A stretch of 64,000 bases of DNA from Azolla caroliniana (Eukaryota; Polypodiophyta), in assembly GCA_043228905.1 (NCBI GenBank), contig JBHGNT010000011.1, positions 11,284,001-11,348,000 on the forward strand, given 5' to 3'. Position numbers and translations under genes: made by a program. Below the pieces are notes generated by a model. It saw only the letters and a list, made by a program, of their open reading frames with translations. It had not been told where the DNA came from and made no database searches. This document shows, in pieces, positions 9,441-21,221 of this stretch. Numbering within the stretch: position 1 is the stretch's first letter; every line of letters begins with the position of its first letter.

Positions 9441-11389
9441 AACTACCCCTTCACTCTAACATGGGATTTCTCATTAATACGATCTGTCTTCCGCATGCGT
9501 CCAACTTGTCAGTTGGAAGCACCTTGGTCAGCATATCCGATCCGTTCTTCTTCGTGTGGATATTCATCAGCACGAAGTCTTGATCTTCTACCTTCTCCCG
9601 AAACTAGTGATATCTCCTCTAAATGTGCTTGGTTTGGGAATGGTAGGCCGCATTCTTCCCAAGGTGGATGACACTTTGACTTCCCAAGGTGGATGACACT
9701 TTGCAACGGACTTCTGCAGCCTCGACTGCCATGATACAGCTCCCCCTGCATAAGTCATCACATATCTAGATGTAGACCGATTGGTATCCAAATCAACTGA
9801 CATATCCAAATCCGTGAATCCGTCAAGTTGGGGTTTACCGGAGCTAAACCAGAGGCACATACTCGAGGTGCCTTTCAAATACCGGAGTATCTACTTGACC
9901 GTGTTCCAGTGCTCTCTTCTCAGATTGCTCATGAACTGGCTGACTACTCCGACAACATATGTAATATCTGGCCGGGTGCACACCATTGCATACATTAAGC
10001 TTCCGACGGTAGATGCATATGGTATCTTCGTCATATCCGACTTCTCTGCCTTTGTCTTCGGGCTTTGCTTTCCGGATAGCTTGCAGTTTGTTGGGACTGT
10101 CGATCCGACCGGTTTTGCATCCGACATGTTGAACCGTTGAAGCACCTTTGTCACGTACTTTTCTTGTGACAACCACAATAACTTCTTCTTCCGGTCCCGG
10201 ATGATGTGCATCCCTAAGATTTGTCTTGCCAGACCTAGATCTTTCATGGAGAAGGTTCGTTTTAGAGCCTTCTTCAGCATTCAGATCTTGATTTGGTCTC
10301 GTTCGATGATCGACATGTCGTCCACATAAAGCAGGAGTATCAAGAAGTCGCCTCCATCAAATTTCTTCACAAAAATGCAGTGGTCCGCTTGCGTCTTGTG
10401 GTCCCCTTGGTCGGTCATGAAGGAGTCGAACTTCCGGTACCATTGTCGGGGGCCTTGCGTCAATTCGTATAAGCTCTTCTTTAGCCAACATACCAGGTGC
10501 TCCTTCCCTTTCCTCTCAAATCCTTTCGGTTGATGCATGTAGATATCTTCTTCGAGGTCGCCATGTAGGAATGTCGTCTTGACGTCCAGTTACTCTACCT
10601 CAAGGTCCATCCGCTATGCTCAATACCGTCCGGATGGATGTCATCTTTACTACCGGGGCAAAGATCTCATCGAAATCCACACCTTTCTTCTACTGAAAAC
10701 CCTTCACCATGATCCGAGACTTGGACCTAGGTGGACTTCCGGCGTCTCTCGGTTTCAGCTTGTACACCCACTTATTCTGAAGTGCTCTCTTTCCTTTCGG
10801 CAGCTCCGACAATTCATATGTGTGGTTCTCATGTAGGGAATCCATCTCGTCGTGCATGGCACTTAACCACTTGCGGTTATGGGTGTCCTTCTTTGCTTCT
10901 TCAAAGCTTTTCGACTCCCCCTTGTTGGTCAACAATACGTGCTCTGCATCCGGAAATCTCCGGGGGTCTCTTCTCTCTCGGAGAGGATATCTCCGACCTT
11001 GGTTTTCCGCAACCGGTTCGTCCGTCTGTTTCGAATCCGAATCGGATTCAGGATATTGTCCAGTTCCGGTGCCTTCTTCTTCTTCAGTTGGTTCGGTTTC
11101 TCGTCCGAATTTGGCCGGTTCCTCGAGTGTCATCTGGCTTCCAGCTAACATTCGATTTTCAACCGGGTAAGTACTTGTGTCCTCAAGCCGGTTTTCATTG
11201 GATGATCCGGAGTTCATCACCTTCTTCTCCGAGTCCCAGTTGGCAATGGTCTTCTCTTCCAGGAAGACTATATCCCGACTCCGGAACACCTTATTGTCGA
11301 CTAGATCCCACACTTGATAACCAAACTCATCATCGCCGTATCCAAGGAATATGTAGGGCTGGGATTTCAGATCCGAGTTTGCTCTCTTG
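9441..11389 (-). pseudogene. Copia E reverse transcriptase and RNase H
   Basis: Read on the minus strand from right to left, the RT linker is rich in Glu and Ser (about 10900-11313). RT follows at about 9890-10840, with ALQNKWVYKLKPRD, KSLYELTQGPRQWY and the catalytic LLLYVDDMS near 10300-10330. RNase H lies at about 9509-9880 (YVMTYAGGAVSWQSRLQKS). Breaks occur at about 10690, 10560, 10280 and 9880, so no functional protein is possible. A short tandem duplication of about 26 bp (CCCAAGGTGGATGACACTTTG) lies in the RNase H part near 9657-9704. Confidence 0.85.
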
Positions 11390-12049
11390 TGTTAGGAAAC
11401 ATGTCCCTCCGGATGGGAAGTGAGAAGAACAATACTGATGAGCAAACTCGGCCGAGGCCGAAACCGGATGTGGTGTATCCGGCAAGCGCCGGATGACAAG
11501 TACCCGACAACGGAAGACCCGGTGAGAACTAGATGACATGTGCCCGGCAAGCGCCGGATGATGCAGGCCCGATGAGGAGTGCTCACCGGATGAAGGGACA
11601 TATTCGCAAATATGTTTCTGAGAGTCCATCGGGGCTATATTTGTAAATAGCCGGAAATTCATATTAGTATAAATATGACTTAGGGCAAACTTAATGTAAT
11701 GTTGTTGTCATTCTTGTTGGCGCAAGACTAGTGAGCGCGTAACAGTGTACAGAGAGTGAGAGAGAGAGAGAGAGAGAGGTCGTTGCCTCTGTTGTAACCG
11801 CCGCCTGTGGCGAAGATAGAAAGCTCGAGGTCGTTGCTTCGGTGCTTTACCATTTGTACATTCTGACATAGTGATAGTTTGCAGTCTGTGGGCTGCCGTG
11901 GTTTTTTCCCTAGTTTGGGTTTTTCCACGTTAACATCCTGTGTTCTCTTCTCTCCATTGTGTCGTGCATTCATTCCCGTTTTTTTTGTGTTTTGATTCTA
12001 AGCTCGGTTGTGGCCGAACGTTGTTCATCGGGAGCGTGTGTTGCTGTCA
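11390..12049 (+). repeat. Solo copia LTR inserted in copia E
   Basis: This 660-bp LTR runs from TGTTAGGAAAC to GTTGCTGTCA and is flanked by a perfect 5-bp duplication TCTTG (11385-11389 and 12050-12054). It is in plus orientation, opposite to its host element. It contains a (GA)n run and the CATATTTAT...GGGCTATA modules of the copia C/E/F LTR family. No internal region remains, so two LTRs of one element have recombined. Confidence 0.9.
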
Positions 12050-12054
12050 TCTTG

Positions 12055-13640
12055 TCCTTTGCGACATGCACATATGCGAGACAACCAAACACCTTTAGAT
12101 GCCGGTAAGATACATCTTTACAGGTCCATACTTTCTGTGGTGAGTCCCCTTCCAAGGGTGCTGAGGGTGATCTGTTTATCACATAGGTCGCCATCATCAC
12201 CGCCTCAGCCCAAAATGTCTTGGGTAACTTGGCATGTGCTAGCATGCTTTAGACTCTCTCCATTATGGTCCGGTTCATCCTTTTAGACAACCTGTTTAAT
12301 TCCGTCATCTTCGGCACGCTAAATTCAAGCTGGATTCCCTTCGACAAGAAGTACTCCTCGAACTGCCCCCAGTATTCTCCTCTGTTATCTGCTCGAACCA
12401 CCTTCAGCTTCTGGCTGGTTTCTCTTTACACTCTCACGTGGAGCTCCTTGAAGACGGACAACACCTGATCCTTCGTCTTCAACAGTGAGACCCACAACTT
12501 CCGGCTATGGTCTTCTATGAACCTCACGAAGTACAATCAAACCTCCGGAATGTGTCAGACTTCTTTCAACAACAATTTGCATTCGGTTGATGTCGTCAAC
12601 AACACATCTCCTATGTTGATGATTCGGCAGGTCCCTTCATTCCCTATCTGGACACTATCGTGATCTCCGGTTGTGTAGGATGAGAAGCATCTCCGGTCTG
12701 GTGTTAGGTGGAGCGATGCTCCGGAATCGATAACCCACATTGTCTCGTCGCAGACAAGGTTTAACTCATTGTCCTCAGTAATTGGCATCAGTTCTTCTTC
12801 ACTTGTCGCGATTGCCGACGTTCCCTTCCGATTCGAGCTTTTCCGTTCCGAATCTTTCTTCGAATCGGCATTGTCGGTTCCTTTCTCTTTCCGGAAATGC
12901 CGAGAGTTCTTTTGGAAGTGCCCCGGCTTCCCACAGTAGAAGCAAGTAGGCCTCCCCCTTGACTTTGACCTCGACCCGGATTTGTCCCGGTTTTGGGGAT
13001 TTCGATACCGGCCTCCGATACCAAGGCCTTCGAATCGGTTCCGGACTCCCAGTCCTTTCGGCGAGCTTCTTCATCTAGCAAGCTTGATTTTACCCTTGCT
13101 AGGACAACTGCTTTCCTTCCGGCCCAACCTTGCCCAAAGTGACAACTAGCGTCTCCCAACTATCCGGGAGGGAACCGAGCAGGAGCAATGCAAGTACCCT
13201 GTCGGCCAGAGGTACTTCAAGCAAAGTTGTTTGATTTATGAACCCCTGAAATGCATTCATGTGCTCTGCCATGCTGGATCCGTCCTGGTACCGGAGTCTC
13301 ATTAACTTCTGGAATACCAAAAACTGATTTACGGTGTTTTTACTCTCCAACATAATGCCAATTTTCTCCTACAACACATGAGCTTTACTTTCTTCATTGA
13401 AGTTGTTATATAGGCTCATGTCGATGAAGCACTAGATGTACGCCGCTGTCTTCATGTGCAGCACCTCCCATTTCGTGGCATCGATCTTGTCTGGTTTCTT
13501 GTCCCTGAACTGTATCGGCAGCTAGAGATCTTTGACCACGAGGATGTCCCTCATCTTTGACTTCCACACTGGGAGTTGGAGCCGGTGAGCTTGAACATGC
13601 CACCAAATGATTCTTCCATTCCCTTGTTCGCTGTGATACC
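12055..13640 (-). pseudogene. Copia E Gag, protease and integrase remnants
   Basis: On the minus strand, gag runs from about 13640 to 12900 (QFLVFQKLMRLRYQDG, then LLLGSLPDSWETLVVTL). It continues with a basic zinc-knuckle region near 12940-12970. The aspartic protease motif WVIDSGASLHLTP is at about 12700-12740. Integrase pieces follow at 12055-12540 (LNRMNRTIMERV-like sequence and INRSPSAPLEGD). Several frameshifts separate them, and the GAG-pre-integrase segment seems to be missing between about 12545 and 12480. Confidence 0.8.
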
Positions 13641-13644
13641 AGAT

Positions 13645-13774
13645 TGTGTAGAAATGACGGGCGACCATAACCGAGTCTTCAACAAGGAATAGAAGAGAAC
13701 AAACTAAAATAGAGATGACACAAGATGTTTACATGGAAAACCCTAAATGGAAAAACCATGGGAGCCCACGGCGT
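13645..13774 (-). repeat. Copia E 5' LTR, truncated by gypsy-3
   Basis: The first 130 bp match the start of the left LTR (TGTGTAGAAATGAC...GGGAGCCCAC), then the sequence switches to the gypsy-3 LTR at 13775. The remainder of this LTR is not found at the other end of gypsy-3, so part was lost. Confidence 0.8.
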
Positions 13775-14225
13775 TGTGAAAATCCGTCACTATGTGCGGA
13801 TCGCTAGGTAGAACCGCCGAGGTTCTGGACTAGAAGGATTTAGTGCAACACGTACAACACAAGCAAAATTCACATATAAGATGAGTAAATGAGAGAAAAT
13901 GTTCGTTTATAGCATAAGAAAATAGATTCTTTTATAAATTCAAGAATCTTGTTACAATGGGTTGGAGATGAAAATGAGAGATAAATTTTTTTAAAGAAAG
14001 GAGCCAACAACCATGTAAGGAGTGGTCCAATATGAATATGAGAGATAATTTTTGACAAGAAAGATTGAGCAAGCCAAGCCAAGAGTTTGATATCAATCTG
14101 AGAGATAATTTGTTCCCCAAGGAATGGGAGAGGGAAGAAGAAGGGGAAAAAAAAAAGTAGAGGGAAAAAATGGAACATATATTGAGCTCTTTGTTGATCC
14201 TCCTTCTCAATGTTACTTTGCATGT

Positions 14226-14346
14226 CCACTTTTAGTTGCATGGCCTCTACTTTTAGTTGCATGCTTCCATTTTTAGTTGCATGCCTTTTACTTTTAGTTG
14301 CATTTCTTTTACTTTTAGTTGCATGGCCTTGGCTTTTAGTTGCATG
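14226..14346 (+). repeat. Tandem repeat of ACTTTTAGTTGCATG units
   Basis: Six copies of a 20-22 bp unit containing CTTTTAGTTGCATG lie in a row inside the gypsy-3 LTR. They form a small minisatellite. Confidence 0.9.
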
Positions 14347-14405
14347 CGACCGTCCGTATAATTTGGCCAAATGACCCAATCATCCATAAAGTTTAGCCTG
14401 TGCAC

Positions 14406-15003
14406 AATCCGTACGTGCATTGCAACCAAACCGTAGACATGTCCGCGCGCAAAAGTCCCGACCGCGCCGTGTACGCATCCGGGTGCTCGTCTGCACACAC
14501 ACGTCCGTTCAAAACGTCCACGCGGCCGTGCACACATCTATGCACAAAAGTCCCAATTGCGCAGTATACAGATCCACGCATGCACACGTCTCGACCGCGA
14601 CGTGTACGTATCCGCGCGCTTGTCCAGACACACGTGTTCGTCTGAAATGTCCATGCAGCCGTGCATGTGTATGCCCGAAACATGCACACGCGCGTACATC
14701 CGAAAACGTCCACGCGTCCGTGCACGCGTCCGCGCGCTCTTCCGCAAACACATGTCCATCTAAAACGTCCACGCAACTGTGCGCAAAAGTATCGATTGCG
14801 CAGTGTACGCATTCACGCATGCACACGTCCCGACCGCGCCGTGTATGCATCCGCACGCTCGTCCAGACACACGTGTCCGTCCAAAACGTCCACGTGGTTG
14901 TGCACGTGTATGCCCAAAATGTGCACACACACGTACATCCAAAAATATCCACACAGCCATGCACACACCCATATGCCCAAAGTGTGCACACCACACAATG
15001 TAG
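14406..15003 (+). repeat. CpG-rich minisatellite block in the gypsy-3 LTR
   Basis: About 600 bp are built from recurring words such as CGACCGCGCCGTGTA, CAGACACACGTG, AAAACGTCCACG and GTGCACGTGTATGCCC. Two long copies start near 14556 and 14797, a period of about 240 bp. The block is far richer in CG than the AT-rich DNA on both sides. All the long frames here come from scarcity of stop codons, not from coding. Confidence 0.85.
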
Positions 15004-15304
15004 CCCAAGTCACCTTGAACATTTTGTGCTCCACACATTGATAGAATGAATATGTTTTGGTTTCCCTTATATATCTTAGGTTCCAATGTTGTCTTATCTA
15101 TGTGGGATATATCTCACAATTTTGTCTTTTCTTTCTTCTTCTTCAAACTTCACACTCATATAACTTGATACTTGTTTATCCGTTTCATGCGTAGTAAAAT
15201 ACGCTATGAAGCTCTTGAAGACATCTATCCATATGAATACATTTAGCTAATCTTAAATAATTGTTTTACTAGTTTTCATATCGTGTGTGAAAAATCACAC
15301 GACA

Positions 15305-18300
15305 TTCACCCCCACCAAACCTGCACATCCACCGGTATGTGCCAATTGTGGTGAGGTTCCTCTTTTAATTACTCCTTTTCAACCTCGATGTTTGAGGCTA
15401 TATCATCCAGAGCTTCGATCTCAAGATTTGGGGTCTCTCTTCTCTTAAAGATCTTGATTCTTTTCTCTGCAATTGGCAAAGCAAGTCGAGTTCCATCTAA
15501 CTCTGCTAAAAAATAGGTTACATTGCTTCCTATTTTCTTGACCATATACGGGCCAAACCATCGTTTTGCGAACTTTCGAGCAATGCTATATTGATTATCG
15601 AGACTACTATCATAGACAAGAACCCAATCTCCTTCTTCAATTTTTCTTTGTCGAACACGATGCTTTCTATAAAAATTCTCTTTGTTCTTCAATCGAGCTT
15701 GGCACAACCGTTCTATTGCCAACTCGACATCTTCGGGCCTCCGTTCTAGTTGTTGAATCCTCGTGGTTAGCAAGTCTTCTCGACTCATTTCGGCATAGAT
15801 GTCCACGAAGCAACACTTTGCTCGATAGGCATTATTGGTTTTTGCCCTAATATGAGTTCGGCCAACATATATCCTGTAGTCGTGCTATGTGTAGTTCTAT
15901 CAGCCCACAATGCATAAGGTAGTAATCGTGGCCAATTCCCCATCTTGCCGTGACAAGCCTTTGCTAGAGCTTTTACAATTGGACTATGTCCTCATTCCAC
16001 CTTCTCATTTGCGTCCGGGTTGTATGCCATGGTGAGCGATAGTTTGACGCCTATTCTTGAAAAGAATTCTTTAGCTTCATTCACATCTAATTCTCCCCTA
16101 TCAACTACTATTTTGCCAACACATCCGTATCGACAAATAACATCTCCAAGGAGAAACTTACAAACCGCCGAAGTTGTTTTATTCCTTAGCGCCCGTCCTT
16201 CTACTTGGTTGGTGAGATCCTCTCTTGCTAGCACGAGATACTTCATTTGCCCCAATCCCATCGGCATAACCACTATGTCTACCAACCACTATAGTGCATT
16301 GATAATGGATATGTCGGATGAAGTTCATCCCTATGTTGAATATTCGAGTATAATTGGCATTGCTCACATGTTTCAACATAGCTTGCTACATCTTTGTAAA
16401 CACTCGGCCACCAATACTTCTCCTTGAGCTTTGGAAATGTTGCCCATATACCTCGATGACTTGCCCACACACTATCATGAAATTCAGCAATTAGTGTTTG
16501 TTGATCTTGTTTCTTGCACACCACTCGAAGTGGAGTTCAATTCTTCTTCTTTGGAAACTTCCATAGATGTCCTTCTTTGAGGAAGAACTTGTAGGCCTTC
16601 TTCCTAATTCGGTAGAAGTCTTCCTTTGACCATGATTCATCCTTTGTAAGAGAGCTTAAGTACTTGCCAATTTTGACGAATTCACCCTCATAATCTTCTA
16701 CTTTAAACACGACAAGCACCCGAGCACAAGAAACTGTAAAGAAGTTTAGGCCAACATCTTCTTCGTCGGAGTGCAAATCTTCTTCACCCTCATACCTTGC
16801 CCTTGATAACATATCGGCCACCACATTATGCTTCCCATTTATATGTTGAATCTCGGGGTTGAGGGACTTGATATAGGCAATCCATCGCAACATAGCAATA
16901 TCCGGTGTAGCACAACCAGATATCATTCCAAGAATAGGTAGACAATCAATCTCGATTATGACCTCTGTCCCAATAAGGTAGTCACGATCGGTTTTAACCG
17001 CGGATACTATTCCCCATAGCTCTCTCTTTACTTGGGCATACTTCCTTTGTCTTTCGGTTAACACCTTTGCACTAAATCAGATTGCATACCGATTCTTTTC
17101 TTTGTCTTCTTGGTTTATCACCCATCCAATTCTGGTTGGGCTCGTATCCACCGTCACATATATCGGGGTACCTTCGGTGTAGTCGGCTTTTCGCAGTGCC
17201 AGAGCTTCCAATCATAGTTTCTTTAGCTTTTGAGCTTTTGAACTGCGTAGGTATGCTCATCTTTCCATTCGAACTTCTTCCTTTTCTTTAGTAATCCATA
17301 CAATGGTTCAACGACATGAGCATAATGTGGAATCCATATGTGATAGAATGCACATGCTCCCAAGAATCTTCGCACCTCTGTTTGAGACACACATTCTTCT
17401 TTCATCTCTTGAATTGCGTTCACCTTGGATGGAGATGTCTTCCGGCCATAAGACCCACATAAGTGTCCTACTACCAATATTTCTGGTTGACCGAATGCAG
17501 ACTTCTCTCTTGAAAACGTGAGATTTGCATCCTCAAGCTTTTGCAACACCTTCTCGCTATCCTTTATATGATTGATGACGAATCTTCAGCAACCATCTTC
17601 ATCCTTCGATTCATCTTTTTCTTCCACCAAGCATCCTTTGATTGGAATATCATCTAAGAAGGGCATTGTGATATCAGGGATACAATCCCTCAACACTTTG
17701 TTCATGGCATTCACCATGTGGGCTACAGAATTTGTTGCACCTTGGGGTAAGGTGCACATCCTTACCAACCCGATCAACGTCCTCATTGTCGTTATGTCTC
17801 TACTATGGACGACCAATTGAAATTGATCATAGCCCGAGTAGAGATCACCAATGGAATAGATTGATCTTCCTGCGAAGGCTTCGGCAAATTCATCCACACT
17901 TGGACCAATTCCGGCATTTTGGATCGTCACCTTGTTGACAGGTTGGAGATCTTGAATAAAGCGTAAGGACCCATTCTTCTTCGGCACCGTAAACCATCTA
18001 TTGGAGTAGGGAGCATTGGACGACTCAAGTATTCCCATCCTAACCTTTTCCTTTAGAAGCTCAATCTACTTCGGAATGTGAGCTCTTGGAACCGGTATTG
18101 GCTTGAGGTTCCAAGGTACATGCGGCACCGTAAAAATCACCATCGGCTCTATCATCTTCGGATTGGCACATCCGATCTCTTGTGGAGAGAAGGCAAAGGC
18201 TTTCCCATGTCTCTCAAGCATTCCGCGGAACATTCTCTCCTCTTCAAGGAGAAGGAAATCTTCCCTTCCAACTTGTAGCTTTCCTTTCGTCTCTTTGGTG

Positions 18301-18719
18301 AAGACATGACCTATCGCCTTTGGATCCCTTAAGCTCAGATCATTAGCAACTTCCTTCATCTTCTGCCAGCTATCTTCTGGTAGTGGAACCGCAACTGGCT
18401 TGATCTTCTTATCCACCATTTTATATTTTGTGTTGACTTCAGCTTCCTCCATCAAGATGCCTCGATGATATTCATTGATGATAGCGTACATGTTGACGGA
18501 GTTAACCGAAATCACATGTTGATCGTGAGGGTAGCTCAAGTCCACGACTTCCTCGATTTCACCGATGGTGTCGTTAAATGAGGCTTCCTCTAGAATATGA
18601 GACATGAATTCTTCTTCTTCGATTATGCTTCCTTCTTTCAACATCTTCTTGAAGTCTTGTATCCGATGCTTGTCCTTCTTGTTGAGTAGTGTTAGTTTAC
18701 ATGATCCACTAGGTGTCAC
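15305..18719 (-). pseudogene. Gypsy-3 Pol: RT, RNase H, integrase
   Basis: On the minus strand, RT occupies about 17223-18719. Conserved stretches are KNGSLRFIQDLQPVNK, FLDDIP near 17650 and VVGHLCGSYGRK. RNase H lies at about 16540-17220. The integrase HHCC zinc domain is at about 16400-16490 (H...HRG...CEQC). The catalytic core is at about 15990-16285 (MVDIVVMP, VVDRGELD, AYNPDANEKVE), and the tail is at 15369-15806. Stops or shifts occur at about 18040-18066, 17560, 17065, 16530, 15990 and 15810. Similarity to gypsy-1 is clear throughout, but the element is long dead. Confidence 0.88.
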
Positions 18720-20960
18720 ACATGTTGCTTCTCCTTGCGATCCACTTATTTTGCTTCCTTGTGGGGACTTATGATTGCTCAGACTATTTGTGCCCCACGC
18801 TTAAATACTCTGCTCTAAAAATCCGAGGATTTGCCTCGAAGGCTATCTCGGTTCCTTTCGTGATTAGCCTGCACCGTAAGGAATTGAACAGATCTTTGAT
18901 TGTCAAGGCTCTTGACTCGCGCGAAGGCCGCTCCGTTATCGAACACCTTAGTCCCCATCCGGGATGATGTGATATATGGTTGTCCTAGGATGACGGGATG
19001 TGAAGCCAAGTCTTGCACAAAGAAGTGTTGATCCATCTCCACATCTCCGATCGTGACTTTAACATTGGGGCAAGCTCCGTACAAGTCTTCCGTGGCCTTC
19101 GTTGCCACTCGTATCTTTCATCCGTGGTTTGTGTTGATTGGCCATCTTCCTTTCTTGTAGAATTCGGTCGACATGAGGTTGATCTCCGAACCGTGGTCAA
19201 TCAAGGCTACCAAGGTCTCTTTCTTTTCTCCGATCTTCACCGGAGTCTCCGTTGTCGCTCTTGCCCAATGAGGCCGAGAGTAATGGCTGTCCGCCATCAC
19301 TTCTTCTTCCTCCTCTTCTGATCTTTCCATGGTTATGGCACTTGTTTTCACCTCCTCTTCATCCGATTGTTGCCACTTCCGCTTAATCAAGTCCATGATA
19401 GTATCGTGGAACTCCTTCTTAGCGATCCCAAGTAGCTCTCTCAAAGTAAGGTTGACATGACTGTCTAAAACCTTCTCCTCAAGGACCTTCCGCAAGTTGG
19501 TTGTTTGTTCTATGTCTGACCTTAGCTTGTAAGTCGGCGCCGCTCATTCTTTTCCTTTCTTCACAGATTCATCGACTTCCATCTGAGACGGTTGGCTCGA
19601 TCCACCAGGCTTTATGCTTGTTTCGGCGTAGGTTGGGCTTGTCCTTCTTTCCTTGCATTCCTCGTACTGTGACGCTTTGATGTGCCATCTTCTTCACTGG
19701 TTCTTTTCCTCTTCTCTTCAACAAGAGCTTCATAGTTGTCACACACAACCTCCGCAAAGCTTGTGTTATCATCAACTGGATCTGACCATCCGGTAACTCG
19801 TCACACATTCCGATCAACATGTTTTAGATCCTCCAAATCTATTTTTCCTTTCTTTTCGCACTCGAATACCGTTGGCCAAAACCCAGCTCCCGGCTTGATC
19901 TTCTTTAGATTCTCTCTTCCGACTCGTATTCCCGCCGATGCGGCGTAGTGCATGGCTTCCACATGCCTTGCATCTTCCTCTTCCACAATCTTTTTCAACC
20001 CGCCTCTTTCGAAGTTCTCTCATAGTGGCTTTCGGGTCTCGATCGAGTGGATCATGTTGCCGTCTAAATAGAAGACATTCTTGCGAATTGCTTCTTGCAA
20101 GTCAGTGCACTCCCTTCGCGAGTGCTCGAAGCTGTCACACCACACACATCTCCACGTCGACCTAAGTTGGCCAGCGATACTGCTTCAAACTTCTTGGAGA
20201 GCTCTTCGATTATAGATTCCTCCATCGCGTTCTTGTCGAAATTGTTGATCGGCTTGTTAGACTCGATCGTCACAGGTGCCTTCCTCCTCCACGATTGTGG
20301 ATTCTTCATATCAGTTTCCTCTTGCCATTGTCGACGCTTATCAAGACGGCTACAAGCCTTCTTCACCGCTACCCAGTCCGCTACCAAGCCATTTGGTTGT
20401 GTTTCATCCTCCAAAAAGTTACCCAATTCACGCCGATCTTTCGCATCCATTGCCTTCAGGAATAGGAGGACTTTATCTCCATCGAGAACTTTTTGATCAA
20501 CACTCGGAAGTCGGTTATACTTCTGGTCGAACTCGGCATATACTCCAAACGCACACATATTCTTCCCTTTCTTCTCGATCCAAGACATTAGTGTATGTCG
20601 AGTCATCCGTGATGCGTCTTCAAGCATGTATTCAGTGAGAAGAGCCTTTTCGAACTCCACCCAAGTTGCATGCTCGTTTTGGATCTCCATGACGCGCTCG
20701 CGGATCCCTGGTTCCACCACACGTTTGAAGCTAGAAATTTTTTTGAGATCATTGACATCTCTTTGTTGCATCTCGTTCCGATAGGTAGCAAGAAAATCCA
20801 TGATGTTCTTGCCACCAAATCGTCCAGCTATCTCGACAGTACGATCAATAGCTTTGTCGATTAAAGCTTCTTAATCTCTCACCTTCAACATGTATTCCAT
20901 TCCGGACACCATGCCTTTTGTTAATTCCTCTCCTTGAGTTCCGCTTGTGGAAGCCATCAT
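18720..20960 (-). pseudogene. Gypsy-3 Gag and protease
   Basis: The minus-strand gag starts near 20960 (MMASTSGTQGEEL) and is interrupted by TAA near 20872. It is open from 20801 to 20064 (capsid-like) and then broken through 19500. The protease lies at 18815-19495, with LIDHGSEIN, the same DHG variant as gypsy-1, and VILGQPY. A C-rich patch near 20110-20160 corresponds to the zinc knuckle but is frame-broken. Confidence 0.85.
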
Positions 20961-20989
20961 TGCACTTGATATCCTCCCTATTGCCTCTT

Positions 20990-21006
20990 TCACGTCGGGT
21001 TCACCA
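20990..21006 (-). other. Gypsy-3 primer-binding site
   Basis: On the minus strand this reads TGGTGAACCCGACGTGA, identical to gypsy-1, just inside the right LTR that starts at 21018. Confidence 0.8.
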
Positions 21007-21017
21007 CTTAATTACGT

Positions 21018-21221
21018 CGTGAAAATCCGCCACTATGTGCGGATGGCGAGGCGAAACCGCCGGGGTTCTGGACTAGAAGGATTTAGTGCAACACGTACAA
21101 CACAAGCAAAATTCACATATAAGACGAGTAAATGAGAGAAAAAGTTCATTTATAGCATCAGAAAATAGATTCTTTTATAATTCAAGAATCTTGTTACAAT
21201 GGGTTGGAGATGAAAATGAGA
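21018..21221 (-). repeat. Gypsy-3 5' LTR, truncated
   Basis: The first 204 bp match 13776-13980 closely, then the sequence breaks off into copia gag DNA at 21222. About 1.3 kb of the LTR, including both internal repeat blocks, is missing. Confidence 0.85.

Larger units (their letters stand above)
8869..13774 (-). mobile_element. Copia element E (minus strand, decayed)
   Basis: The left copy of the LTR (the element's 3' LTR) is 8869-9440. The start of the right LTR (the element's 5' LTR) is 13645-13774, cut by gypsy-3. Between them the minus strand carries gag, protease, integrase, RT and RNase H in copia order, with many frame breaks and a foreign solo LTR at 11390-12049. A PBS of the TGGTATCA type (complement near 13631-13641) lies three bases from the right LTR. 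Confidence 0.85.
13775..15304 (-). repeat. Gypsy-3 3' LTR, 1.5 kb, with internal tandem repeats
   Basis: This LTR is twice the length of the gypsy-1 LTR. It ends with CACACGACA next to TTCACCCCCACCAAACC, the complement of the element's purine tract. It holds a 21-bp tandem repeat (14226-14346) and a CpG-rich repeat block (14406-15003). No gene is supported within it, although the CpG-rich block is open in several frames. Confidence 0.85.
13775..21221 (-). mobile_element. Gypsy-3: decayed Ty3/gypsy element of the same lineage
   Basis: A full left LTR (13775-15304, the element's 3' LTR) and the first 204 bp of the right LTR (21018-21221) share the start GTGAAAATCCG. The minus strand between them encodes gag, protease, RT, RNase H and integrase with the same domain order, DHG protease motif and FLDD RT motif as gypsy-1, but at clearly lower similarity and with many breaks. 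The PBS at 20990-21006 is identical to that of gypsy-1. Confidence 0.88.

Noticed and set aside
14393-15049. Long overlapping frames on both strands in the CpG-rich LTR block
   Set aside because: They are open in nearly all six frames because the repeat contains few stop triplets. They sit inside a retrotransposon LTR and match no family.
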